This document shows, piece by piece, positions 9,869-21,649 of a stretch of DNA of 64,000 nt. This DNA is from Butyriboletus loyo. Lineage: Eukaryota > Basidiomycota > Agaricomycetes > Boletales > Boletaceae. Every line of letters begins with the position of its first letter. The stretch's first letter is position 1. The stretch spans positions 372,001-436,000 of the forward strand of contig JBBPSI010000003.1 in the NCBI GenBank assembly GCA_038093515.1, given 5' to 3'. The translations under genes and the position numbers were made by a program. The notes beneath the pieces are model-generated. The model was given only the letters and a program-made list of their open reading frames with translations, was not told the origin of the DNA and did no database searches.

Positions 9869-12800
9869 ATGGCCGCGTCGTCGCTGGATGCGCTCATCGC
9901 GGCGGTCGTTCCCCCTGTGCGGGAGAACAGACGGCTGAGAGACGACCTCGCAGCCCACGCAGCCGACATCCTCTCCAGGTCAGTTCCACGCCGCTCGAAA
10001 CCACCCGCTCACCCCACTCCACAGCCACATCGGCCAGTCCTACGAGCCGGACACGACGCACCTCGCCAGCCTCATCAAGCGGCACCGTGAGCGACCGTCT
10101 CTCTCTCTCCCTCCCCGCTCATCTCCCCGCAGTCCTCCAGCACCCCTCCCCGAGCACCGCCTCTCTCCGCTTCACAAACTTGCTCGCCCGTCTCCTCGAC
10201 CAGGTCCGTCCCCTCCCACTCCCCCTTCCCCTCCCCCTCTCACCCCTTCCCCAGCCCGTCCTTGCCCGCAAACACGAAGCCCTCCTCTTCCTCTACGTGC
10301 TCGCCTCCTCCGCACGCCCCCACTCCACCCCCGCCCCCTCCTTCCTCGCTACCCTCCATCCCCCGTCCGCCAGGCCCCCCTCCGTCGCCCCAAGCCCAGT
10401 GGATCCTCCCCCAAAGCAAAAGTCAAAGGCCGACATTCTGCGCGATTACCGCGCGCGAACAGGTACCCCTCCCCCAACTCTCGTTCTCTCCACTCACTCA
10501 CTCCTCAACAAGCACGAGCCCGCCTTCCAGAGCATCTCCTCTTGCGCGACACCCTCTATCTCCTTCAAGGCATATCCGGTAAATATGTCCACCTCGCATC
10601 CTCCGACCAGGATGACCTTAACAAACTCGTCTTTCTCGACGACACGGTGCACCCCACTCTCTTTCTCACATTTCACTCCCTGACCCATCCACAGAGATAC
10701 ATCATCTCTTTCCCCGTGAGGTCTCTTATACACAGGCTCGCCGAGGTCGGCCATCTCTATTCCAGAGTCGACTCCTTTGTCAAAGACCGTCAGCGCCACT
10801 CCGCCGTTGGCATGATCGAACAGAGTCTATGCCATCACATCCAGGCCCAACTCACAGAGTACTACCGCCTCGTCGCCATTCTCGAGTCCCAGATGTCATT
10901 TCCAAATACAGACACCGACCCCGACATAACTGACCAACAGACCGCTCTCACTTTGAAGCGCTTGGATGTCTGGGTAAACGACTGGAGGCTCAGAATGCGC
11001 ATGATGAGCGTCTGCGTCGAGGGCGCTAGAGGTACCTCCTTTCCCATTCACCCGTATACACCCTGAACCACTCCTGCCAGACGCCCATGGTGGCGCTCTA
11101 GTTAACCTCATTCACAGCTACACCGATAACGGCGACCCTTTTGTTCGCAAGTTCACAGATCAATTGCTGGAAGAGGTTTGTTCCCCCTGCTTCCTCACCA
11201 AACTCACATCCAATTCCAAATAGGTATCCAAACCCTTCTTTTCCACCTTGCACAAATGGTTGTTTTCAGGCGAGCTCTATGATCCCTACAACGAGTTCTT
11301 TGTTTCTGTCGACCCAGATCTTTCCCACGTACAATACCTACTACACCCTTCATTGCTCACAGCCAACGGAGACGGTGTGTTCGGCGCACTTGCGGGTGAC
11401 GCAGAGGACATGTCCACCGAGCGCGAAAGTGGTCTTCGGCTCTGGGAGACAAAATACCGTTTCAGAAAGGACATGTTACCCATGTTCGTCGGAGAAGCCT
11501 TTGGGAAAAAAGTAAGCAAGAACACTGGTCGACCAGTATCTGAATCAAAGTCTCCCCTCCCCGTAGATATTCTCTACCGGCAAGAGCTTGAACTTCATCC
11601 GATACAGTTGTCACGACAGTGATTGGGTTGCCACCCGAGAAAAGATGAGCAATACGGGCGGAAGTGAGTCCACCTATCGCCCACATTCGACCAAACCATA
11701 TTTGTCACCTTCAACAGTCCTCAAGTACAGTGATATCGCGGGGCTCGAGCGTTCCATAGACTCTGCCTACTCGACGGCCAGTCGACGGCTCTTTGAGGTA
11801 TTCATCGAAAAGTTCAAATTGATGGATCATCTTCGTGCTCTAAAACATTATCTACTCCTCGGCTATGGAGACTTTGCTGAGCAACTCATGGAGGCTCTAG
11901 GGCAAGTTGACCTTGCGCGACTGAGGGCTTACAATCTTTAACCGTTCCCACAGACCAAGCCTCGCTCGTCCCGCAAACACCCTCTATCGACATAACCTGA
12001 CCGCGACACTCGAAACGGCCGTCCGCACCTCTAATGCACAAAATGACCCCCCTGACGTCCTTCGCAGACTCGACGCACGCATGCTCGAGTACTCCCATGG
12101 CGAAATCGGCTGGGATGTCTTCACGCTCGAATACAAAGTTGATGCACCAATTGATACGATACTCGACCCTGATTCGATGGTCAAGTATTTGAAACTGTTC
12201 AATCACCTGTGGAAGATGAAGAGGATGGAGAGCACGCTGAGTCAGGGCTGGATGAGAATTGCAGGTGCATCGAGGACGTTCCTGAGGTTACCTGGTAGGC
12301 CTACTTCCACCTCTATTTTTTTTCCTACTCAGAAAGGATGTTTTAGACCTCGAATATGATTGGCACCAGATTCGCATCGTCATGGCCGAAATGATACATT
12401 TTATTCGCCAAATGCAGGCTTACTGTCAATTGGAGGTGATAGCGTGCTCGTGGAAAATCTTGACCGAGTTTTTCCAAAAGCGTGAGGGCGATCTTGACGC
12501 CATGATCGAGGCACATCGCTCGTACCTTGATAGGATGGTCAAAAAGGTATTCCTGCTTTTCCCCAAGGCCGGAAAGGAGGTTCGGATGCATTTCCCTGAA
12601 ATTGCGAACATACTTATCCGTCTTTTATATATATATAGGAAAACCTCCTCACCCAGGTCCGAGATGTGTTTCAGACAATCCTGCAATTCCGTGAGGCTAC
12701 TGTGAGTCTCGACCCCTAGAATCTCGATTGTTTGTTACATATACATCGACAGGAAAACTTTTTCCATTACTGCTTGTCAGAGTCAGCAAGACGAGACGAA

Positions 12801-13099
12801 GCAAAAGATGTGGATAGAGTAGGTCCGTTCTGAATCATTCCCCGTGTTACCTCACGTGATGTCAGGGAATCTACACCGCGCCAGCGTCGGATTGTATGGG
12901 CCCTCAATCCCTTTCGAAAATCCGTGCACTCGTGAAGGAGTACGGCACATCCTTTAGCGACTCTGCGCAATCCATCTTCCATGCGCTGCAGTCTCACCCT
13001 GATCTCGACTGCCGGTTCTTGGGTATCCGGCTGTCGTTTTCAGACTTTTATCGCACCAAGAAAGAACATCAACTTTTGCAGCAACAGAAATCGTCCTGA
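9869..13099 (+). CDS. gcp3: gamma-tubulin complex component 3 (Spc98/Alp6/GCP3)
   Basis: GCP3 is a subunit of the gamma-tubulin small complex that nucleates microtubules at spindle pole bodies. The start at 9869 reads MAASSLDALIAAVVPPVREN. After several short introns comes the diagnostic GCP segment LRDTLYLLQGISGKYVHLA. Next are the Spc97/Spc98 domain (PVRSLIHRLAEVGHLYSRVD, then FVRKFTDQLLEEVSKPFFST and LHKWLFSGELYDPYNEFFV) and the C-terminal gamma-tubulin-binding half (LRALKHYLLLGYGDFAEQLM, LDPDSMVKYLKLFNHLWKMK). The end is FLGIRLSFSDFYRTKKEHQ..QQKSS-stop. Length is about 880 residues, normal for fungal GCP3. About ten introns of 50-60 bases are needed. It is divergent from the IQGAP gene and convergent with the copper ATPase. 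Confidence 0.93.
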
Positions 13100-13554
13100 C
13101 ATGCATATATACGGGTGCTACTGCCATGTACTGAGAGATGGGTGTGGATGTATTCATACAGCTATATGAATGCATTACTTGGAAAAGATATGCTTGCAAG
13201 TAGCCTCCATTGTGAAAGCATTGTCTGTAGATGGCTCACTAAACAACATAGTGTTCATTAATCCACTCTTTCTCTGAAAACAAAACATTCTGCCTCACAG
13301 GCTCTCATTGGATGCATTGCATGTTTTGTGTTGGGAAATTTGAATTATTAATCTACAAGGACTTGAATAAATAAATATCCATTGAGGTACCTCCCCTTGG
13401 TGTCGCACGGGCTTAGCCTGGGTCCTTTCGGGTCCTAGCCAGCACTTCTATGTGGACCCCAGCAGCAAACACAGTTACTACGTAACCAAAAATACAGCAA
13501 TACAGATGCTGGCAGTGCTCTATGCTCCAACTTACAGGAAGATTGCCATGAAAT
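13100..13554. other. intergenic between convergent GCP3 and copper ATPase genes
   Basis: AT-richer 3' flanking DNA shared by two converging genes. I see no gene, RNA or repeat in it. Confidence 0.6.
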
Positions 13555-16500
13555 CTATACCTTGGGTTCTCTATACAACCTGAGTAACAAAGAAGAAGAG
13601 ACAACAGAAACAGACCTGGGGACAATAGGTTAGCACCTCGAATCCGCACGCACTCGTTCATACAAGACTCACGATAAAGCCATCGCTAGTGATGCCCACA
13701 CGGGAGCAAGGCGAACGTGACCAGCAGGGTAAACCACGCCCGCAGCGATCGGTATCGCAATGATGTTGTACATGAACGCCCAAACCTGCGAGAACGAGTC
13801 AGTCATCATTTACACTAAATGGCAGACGCCAAGGCACTCACAAAATTTTGCTTGACACGGTTGAGGACTTTTCGCGATAGATCACACAGTGTGAGGAGAC
13901 TCTTAAGATTCGAAGATACCAGGATAAACGAAGCGCTCGAGATGGCTACATCGCTACCAGATCCGATGGCAATCCCAATGTCACTCGCAGCGAGAGCCTT
14001 TTCACATTCGTCAGTACACCGAGACGTTGAGCGTAACAGGAAAACGACTCACAGGTGCGTCGTTGATACCATCACCGACCATCGCCACGATGCACCGCTC
14101 GTTCATCCCCTGCTTGCCGAAAAGCCTCCGCCATCTCGAAGCGGGACGCTTGACACCATTCGCCTGCAGCCATTCGACCTTTTCTGCTTTCTGATGGGGA
14201 AGGACTCCTGCCAAGACATTCATCTCTGGGATGCTGACCATTTTCGCGACAGCCTTTGCAGTCAGTTCGTTGTCGCCAGATATCATCCAAGTTTCGATGC
14301 CCTTTTCGTGGAAAAGTCGAATGACATTAGGAGCCTCCGGTCGCAGAGTGTCTGTCACGGAAAAAACGGCCACGACAGAAAAGGTTTTAGCGCTGTCATC
14401 GCCGATCGCGAGAAGGATGATACTTTTGGCCTCGGTCGTCCATTTGGCCAACGTAGAAGCTGTTTGACTGTCCAGAATGACCCCGTGCTCTCCCATCCAA
14501 GCTTCATTCCCAATGAGGGCCGTACAACCCAATGCATCGAAGTGGGCCTTCACACCGCGCCCGGCAACCTCGTCGAAACTGGTCGCGTTCAACTGGGCTG
14601 CCCCATGCTCCTGTGCATGTCGTTTGATAGCGGTGCCTAATGGGTGTGATGATGCAGACTCAAGCTCCGCGGCAATTCCAAGGATGGTCTGGTCCGCCCA
14701 CGTTGACCCGGAAGTCGCCTCAAAGTCGGAGATCTGAGGTTGTCCTCCTTCAGTCAGTGTTCCAGTCTTGTCGAACACCACAACGTCGACTTGCGCCATC
14801 TCTTGGAATGCCTCGCCTCCCCCGCGTGCGAGGATGCCATATTTAGCTGCGAGACCTGAACCGACGAGAAGGGCAGTTGGAGCTGCGAGACCGATACCAC
14901 AGGGGCAGGCGACCACGAACACTGCGATTGCAAACTCCAGCGACCACACGGCTAGCGTAGAGCAAGTTAGCCGATAGATTTAGGAAATAAAATAGAGAGT
15001 ACGTACCCCAACCTCCCACTTTAATGTCGAGATAATCGCGAGGGACTCCGCCTCCTAATCCGAGAGCGAGCCAGACAACCCAAGTGATGATGGCGAGCAA
15101 AGTGACGATCGGGACGAACACGCTTGTAACCATGTCTGCGATCCTTTCGATTGGGGCACGATGAGTTTGTCCTTCACGAACAATCCGGACAATATGATCC
15201 AACCTGCAGGAGATTATGAGACGGTCGCTGTGAGTGTCAGATGAATTACTTGCATCGTCACGCCTCCGACGGCATCCACCCTGATATCAACGGCTTTTGC
15301 CTTGTTAATCGTACCGAGGAAAACTTGATCTCCAGCCTTCTTTTTGATGAGCCTAGCCTCACCTGTGAGGGAGCTCTCGTCGAACGACGTCACCACATCA
15401 GAAATAATAGTGCCGTCAGAGGGCGGAGTCGCTCCATTCAAGACACGGACGATGTCCCCAACTTCGAGAAGATCAACAGATACTCTTTCGACTTTGAGCC
15501 CAGAGAGAACGGCAAGGTCTCCATTCTCGGAGAGCGAGTCGCCTTTCTCGAGGTCTACGTTACGCGAATGAGAAACCACGTCGGACAGATCACGGGGAGT
15601 CACCAGAAGGGCCTCTGCTGGGCGAAGGGAACCCAGGGCTGTGATAGCGTCGGCAGTTCGTGCTTTGCTATATGCTTCGAGGTACCGGCCTAAACCAGCT
15701 CGGAGTTAGGTCAGTAGAGAAGATGCTCCGTTCCCACGCACCGCATAACAAGAACAAGGTGAGGAAGACGACCGAATCAAAGTATGTAGTGGTGTCACCG
15801 ACTCCGTTTGAAGCAGGTGGCTGGGACGCCGCAAGTGCCAAGAGTGCCACAGAGGCGAAATAAGCCACGGACACGCCGGTGGAAACCTGAGAAGAAGGAT
15901 GAGTGAGGAGCGAGGAGAAAGCAAGGGGATGTATTACAAGAAGGTTCATACTGCCGAATCTGGTAAAGCGCGCAATGATCGGCGTCGAGCTTCCTTTACG
16001 CCACGTGGTTGCCATCTCCCTAATGCTCCGCTGATGGAAAAGCCCCGCGCCATATAACATGACGGGAGTTGCGAGAAAGAACATGGACCACTGTATCCGT
16101 GAGGTATTTCCATTCCACATGGGCTCCATAAGGTAGCTTTTCGCCGGGTTTCCGGAGGGGACGAGACTCATGTAAACGATACCGATGATGAACGAAGGGA
16201 TGGCGAGGATGAAGGTGAAAAGGAGACGCTTGAGGATAGTTGATTGCTCGCGGAGCTGCATGGTGCGTGTGCGCTGCTCGAGGGTGGGGGGGTGATATAG
16301 AGATGCAGTGAATGCGGGATCTGCGGAGGCGATACGAGAAATGATGGTGCGGAGGGTGAAATGCGGAGGGTCAGGCTCGTATGATATCCCGATAATGGGT
16401 TCGGTATGATCAATGAATGGTTTCGTGATGGCAATTCTGGGAGAAATGACATGTAGTGCGTCCAAGACTTTCGAAGGGCAATGCCTGATGGGAATGGGTA

Positions 16501-17172
16501 AGGGAGCGTATGAGGGTTAGGGATGAGCTTACGAGCAATACATGCCGTCCACGCGGAGAGATATCTCACGGAGACTGGCAGGGGCTGGTTTTCCGGTGGG
16601 AGCGAATGGGATGGGTTCTGCGCTGATGAGCTCTGCTTGGAAACCGCAGTCGTCGATGGCGTCGATGACGGAGGAGACAAGGGTGTTGTTCTCGACACGG
16701 ACGGTGGCGTAGTTGCTGAGGAGACTGACGACCACGTGGGAGACGCCGGGGAGACGGGAGAGCATTTCTGTGATGGTGGTGGCGCATGAAGAGCAAGTCA
16801 TGCCGCCGATGGAGAGGGTGAGATTGCAGGGGAGAGTGGCCTCGGACGAGGGGGGCGTCTTTCTCCTGAGGAGAGCGTTGGCAGAGAGAGCATTGGTGGA
16901 CATGCGGGGAGGGGGATTCGTCGAAGCCGGCGTCATCGAGGGCTGCGTGGATACGGGGGAGAGCGAGGGCGGGGTGGTGACGGAGAGTGACGGACTGGTG
17001 AACGATGGAGACGTCGACGGTGACCGGGGAGGGCCGGAGTGCAAAGAGGGCATGTTCTATGGTGCGCACACAGCTGGAGGGGGGGAGGGGGTGAGACGAA
17101 GCGGGGAGGGGGGGGAATACGATACCTGGCGCAGTGGAGATTGAGGAGGAAGATGGTGGTGGTAGCGTGCAT
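13555..17172 (-). CDS. ccc2: copper-transporting P1B-type ATPase (Ccc2-like) with three HMA domains
   Basis: Pumps Cu(I) into the late secretory pathway to load multicopper oxidases. The start at 17172 leads directly into HMA domain 1, whose CxxC (HCASC) is completed across the first intron. HMA 2 has GMTCSSC and HMA 3 has GMYCSHC, split by an intron. Next are membrane helices (LLFTFILAIPSFIIGIVYM and others), the actuator loop LTGEARLIKKKAGDQVFLGT, and the transmembrane copper site CPCGIGLAAP. The phosphorylation motif is FDKTGTLTEGG and the SxHPLG nucleotide motif is SSHPLG. Also present are MISGDNELTAKAV and VAMVGDGINDAPAL. The last exon ends MALSSVSVVSSSLLLRLYRE followed by PKV-stop, typical of the family. 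HMA 1 and HMA 2 lie in different frames, and a non-canonical intron near 16866-16905 best reconciles them. Length is about 1,000 residues. Confidence 0.93.
16866..16905 (-). other. probable 40-base GC-AG intron between HMA 1 and HMA 2
   Basis: HMA 1 and HMA 2 are offset by one frame. Removing gcatgt...ctctcctcag (40 bases, with a CCAAC branch-like site 10 bases before the acceptor) restores the frame as SPSP-RKTPPSSEATLPCNLT. The alternative is a 61-base GT-AG intron (16841-16901) with a poor donor (GTCCAC) and a GAG acceptor. Confidence 0.45.
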
Positions 17173-17190
17173 GAGGCTGGAAAGCTGAGC

Positions 17191-17220
17191 AGGACAGGAC
17201 AGGACAGGACAGGACAGGAC
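17191..17220. repeat. (AGGAC)6 pentanucleotide tandem repeat
   Basis: Six perfect copies of AGGAC, with a seventh after one extra G at 17222-17226. It lies 18 bases upstream of the copper ATPase start codon, so probably in its 5' leader (as GTCCT), and 63 bases upstream of the Vip1 start. Confidence 0.95.
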
Positions 17221-17233
17221 GAGGACGTTTAAA

Positions 17234-17284
17234 ATGGCACAAATGCCTCATAGCCTTATCCGTGGCTGTGCTTGCCTCTTGTGA
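17234..17284 (+). promoter_or_regulatory. 16-codon upstream ORF overlapping the Vip1 start as TGATG
   Basis: ATG at 17234 opens 16 codons that end at TGA 17282-17284. The last A of this stop is the first base of the Vip1 ATG (17284-17286). A second in-frame ATG sits at 17243. Stop-start overlap of this kind can couple termination to re-initiation. It matters only if the transcript begins upstream of 17234, which the sequence cannot show. Confidence 0.4.
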
Positions 17285-20200
17285 TGCAACAGCGACCGTC
17301 GCGAATATCCGCCTTTTTAGGCTCGTCGGACCGCTCCTCTCCCCGCTCCAGTTCGATCATCACCAGGTCCTCCTCCCGCTCCTCTGTCGCCTCCCACTCT
17401 GACATTTACCCCGCTCATGACCCCCCTCGCCCTCCCGTCACCCTCGGTATATGCGCCATGGACATCAAGGCCCGCTCAAAACCGATGCGTGAGATCCTCA
17501 CACGTCTTGTCGAGTGGTCCCGTGGCGCGATAGAAGTCAAGGTCTTCGGTGACAAGGTCATCCTTGACGAAGGTTCGCCCTCCTCCCATCTCTCTTCTCT
17601 CTCTCTCACCTCCCTTTTAGACGTCGAAAATTGGCCACGTTGCGACGTTCTCATCTCTTTTTTTTCCACAGACTTTCCCCTCGATAAGGCTATCTCTTAC
17701 GTCAAGCTCCGCAGTCCCTTTTGCATCAACGACCTCCCCCCCCAGGCCCTCCTCTGGGACCGTCGTCTCGTTGGTGCCATCTTGGACCATCTTCACGTCC
17801 CCACCCCAACACGGCTAGAGGTATCCAGAGACGGCGGTCCCCGTATCGACCCCGATCTCAAGCAGTTCATGACCGACAAACTCGGCATCCAGCTTGGCGA
17901 CTTCCGTGTCACCCCCGAGGTAACCACGCGCGAGGATGGCGATGCCATCATCATTGACGGCAAAGTATTGGAAAAGCCTTTTGTCGAGAAGCCAGTCAGC
18001 GGTGAAGACCACCACGTGTACATCTACTTCCGCGGAGGCGGTGGCCGTCGTCTCTTCAGAAAGGTTGGTTCAATCACCCTTCCCCCTCCTTCCTCCCTTC
18101 ACCTCCCCCCTAGGTCGGAAACAAGTCCAGCGACCTTGATCCAAACCTCAGTTACCCGCGAACAGACGGCTCTTACATCTACGAAGAATTCATCGATGTC
18201 GACAACTCAGAGGACATCAAGGTCTACACCGTCGGCACAGACTATTTCCACGCAGAGACTCGCAAGTCTCCCGTCGTAGACGGCGTCGTCCGTCGGAACA
18301 CGGAAGGCAAAGAAATACGGTATGCCGATATCGTTCATCCAACCCTGATATTGATATCCCCTTAGCTTTATCACCCATCTCAGCGATCAAGAAAAAACTT
18401 ATGCTGCTAAAATCTGCCAAGCATTCGGTCAAAACGTCTGTGGCTTCGACATGTTGAGGTGCCAAGGCGGGAAAAGCAGTCGGGTCATTGACGTCAACGG
18501 ATGGAGCTTTGTCAAAGGCAACGAGTATTATTACGGTCAGGGATTTTCCATCCCATCACATGCGAGAAACATACTCACGCAGTCCCTCCCTTGACCAGAC
18601 AAAGCAGCAGAGATTCTCGCCAATCTTTGCATACGCGTTTCGTCTTCCATAGACCGTCCCTTACCTCCGGCCGACGCCCTGTCCCAGTCCGCAAGCTGGC
18701 GCCTCAAAGCAAACGTGACCGTTTTTCGCCATGCTGATCGTACGCCAAAGCAAAAGTTGAAATTCAACTTTCCCATCGGTGATGTTTGGACGCAGCCCTT
18801 TGTCCGCCTGTTAAACGGCGAGAGGGAAGAGATTATACTCCGGGAAAGGAAGCAACTGAACCTTGTCGCGAAAGCGGTGGAGGAGGCAAAATCTCTTGGC
18901 GCCGACGGAGATGATCTCGCGAAGCTCGCACTGTTGAATAATGCTCTTTTCAGTAAGATCGACCTGCCTGGAACGAAGACGCAGCTTAAGCCCGTATATT
19001 CGAAGCGGCAGGCTGGTCAGCCGCGGAAATTAACCAAGTTGACTCTGGTGTTCAAGTGGGGTGGTGAGGTAAGATCCTGTTTGCTACCCTTCTGGGCTTC
19101 TACACTATTGTAATCTGCAGTTCACACATTCGGCAAGATACCAATCTAGAGATCTTGGCGAGAACATGAAGAAAGACCTCTCCATCATGAGTAGGTTATT
19201 ATCCCAACTGTCTCCGGCCTAGGTAGCTCATGTTTCCGCGTGTAGACAAGGATGCCCTCCAGAATGTCACGGTAAATCACAATACTGGTGGCTTCCACAA
19301 TTCCATGTCACTGACCCCAGATCTTAGATTTACACCTCATCGGAGCGACGCGTCATTGCCTCGGCGGAAATATTTGCTGCAGCTCTGGTTGACAATCAGT
19401 CAAACTATCCCCCATCTTCTTCTGCCAGTTCGATTTCTTCCCGCTCTTCTCTGGATGAGAACTCGAACAATATAACACCACATAAGAATGGTTCAAGTTC
19501 TCTTGGGGGACCCCTCGCTCTTATCATCCGGAAGGATCTTTTAGACGATTCGAATGCCGCAAAGGATCTCATGGATGATGTCAAGAAGCGACTCAAGATA
19601 CTACTCAGGCCTGGTGAACCTGAGAAACGACCGGAACTCACATGGCCAAAGAGCATGAAGAAGGAGCCAGTCGAAGTTGTGAAAGTAAGCGAACACCGAA
19701 CACCGACATCTCCCCGTCTTACATTTGTGACCCAGGAAGTGATTGAGCTCCTCAGCTCGTTCCGTGCTATCATGCGCAAGAAATTTGAAACTTTGGATGT
19801 TGACAAAATTCAAGAGCGCTGGTATGTGGATGGCCATGTATTTTATTCAACCAGATTGAACACCATCCAGGTGTTGTGGTGATGAACCATGGCTCTTCCG
19901 AGAACGCTGGGAAAAGTTGTTTGAAGACTTTTGTGACGTAGAACAAAAAAAGTTTGATCCCTCTCGTGTAAGTCAGATGACTATGCTATGCCCTTCTATT
20001 CATTTCTAATGTCTTGTCACAGGTTTCTGAACTGTACGACACCATCAAATATTGCGCCCTCCATCATCGGCAATTCCTGTTTTCTATCTTTGACGAGCAT
20101 GCCGCGCAAGGCACAGACCCGAATCAAACGCAGGATCGCAAGCTCCACGAACTATATGGTCGTGCAAAGGCACTTTTTGACTTGGTCGCCCCCCAGGAGT

Positions 20201-21060
20201 ACGGCATTGATCCCGATGAAAAGTACGTTTGGCCCACGTCTTTGCTAACTCCAAAATACACCTTTTTTTTCGAACCTAGGGAAGAAATAGGAGTCTTGAC
20301 CTCGCTTCCTCTACTTCGAAAGATTGTTGAAGACCTTGAAGCTGCCCGTAATAATGGAGGAAGCTCAGTCACCCTGTACTTCACAAAGGAGAGCCACATC
20401 CACACGCTGGTCAACCTCGTTTTACTATCTGGATTGCCCATAGCCAATAGACGGATTCCAGAATTGGATTACTGCGTGCGTGACTTCCCGATTTCCGGTG
20501 TGGTGAGGTTAAAGCTGACTATACACAACGCAGTCACACATCACGTTCGTCGCTCCGCCCTTACATTTAATAAAGGTCTCACTGATTTTTCTTTTGCTAC
20601 AGGTTCGAGCTTTATGAAAGGAATTTTGGTCGTGGTAACTCCGACAAAGAGTACTCTATCAAGCTATCCGTGAGCGAAGGTGCTCACTCATCCAATGTGC
20701 TTGATTCGACTTTGGATGCCCGGCATTCTCTCAATGTTCAACCTCGACGGTACCTAGTTCACTGGAAAGTGTCTGAATAGTCGACAGCTCACAGAACAAT
20801 TTTAGGAAATTGACCCAGCACCTACCGTACAGTTTGGTAATTGAGAAGCTTTCCAAGCATTTCGGAAGGGTTAAAGAGGTACGCAAAGGATATTCACTCC
20901 CCCGGCTATCATGCCAATGGCTGGAGAGCAGGACGACGACACGGGCACGGACACTCCTTACGTCGAAACGGCGCATCACTTGCTGAACGACAGGCCGTCC
21001 AATGTCAATGACAACAGCAGCAGCGATGATCCTGGCCATGAATTCTTGGGGACGCATTGA
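17284..21060 (+). CDS. vip1: Vip1/Asp1/PPIP5K inositol pyrophosphate kinase-phosphatase
   Basis: A bifunctional cytosolic enzyme. Its ATP-grasp kinase phosphorylates position 1 of InsP6/InsP7 and its histidine-acid-phosphatase-like half removes that phosphate. The start at 17284 ([19 protein letters not shown]) precedes a Ser-rich leader. The kinase follows: [20 protein letters not shown], then [20 protein letters not shown], then [20 protein letters not shown] and NGWSFVKGN. The phosphatase motif is [16 protein letters not shown] (RHxxRxP). Later segments include [40 protein letters not shown] and [20 protein letters not shown]. The last exon encodes an acidic tail ending EFLGTH-stop. Length is about 980 residues with more than ten short introns. 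It is divergent from the copper ATPase with 111 bases between start codons. Confidence 0.95.
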
Positions 21061-21649
21061 GAAGTATGATTGCTTGGGAGCGTTTCGAATTTCCAGAGCG
21101 GGGGGAAACCCTGGATCTATATATACTACAACCATTAGTCTAAACTATTCAAACAAGGTGCCTCTACGGCCCGCAGTATGCCTAGTAGTTTATCGCGTCA
21201 AATAATAATGCTGTGGATGGATCGCACTCGAGGGATTCCACGGTGCGGTGTGTCTCTACTTTGGTTACTCAACGTCAACGCTCAGACCCAGATCATCGGA
21301 GAAGCTTGGTATTGATATGAATCAACCTCTCATAGGCGGACTAGCCTCTATAAGTACGTGTCTGCGGGGTCAGACTCATTTGCACGTCTATGTCGCGATC
21401 GTAGCCAGGGAGTCGAAGACACTTTAAACCGGTTCTGCCAGTACCATGACTCCACAGGTACTGTATCGTATCAGTTGTAGTACATTCGCTGGTGGCCGTG
21501 CATTTGGGGATACTAGTTCGACGTGGCTGGAATGAGATTGCTGTTTCAAGGAGACTAAAAATAGGAAAGGGTGGCTTTCAACACTGTCTCTCACTACAAT
21601 CGTTATCCTCTGCAGCAAGCTGGACATTACATGATAGGATTAATGTCTT
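21061..21649. other. intergenic between convergent Vip1 and FTS/AKTIP-like genes
   Basis: About 590 bases of 3' flanking DNA. Short frames on both strands have no recognisable content, and I see no tRNA or repeat. Confidence 0.6.

Noticed and set aside
13819..14640. 273-codon plus-strand ORF
   Set aside because: It is antisense to the nucleotide-binding part of the copper ATPase and has no protein signature.
17191..17226. AGGAC repeats as telomere-like or CRISPR repeats
   Set aside because: The unit is five bases with no spacers and is not telomeric; it is a plain microsatellite.
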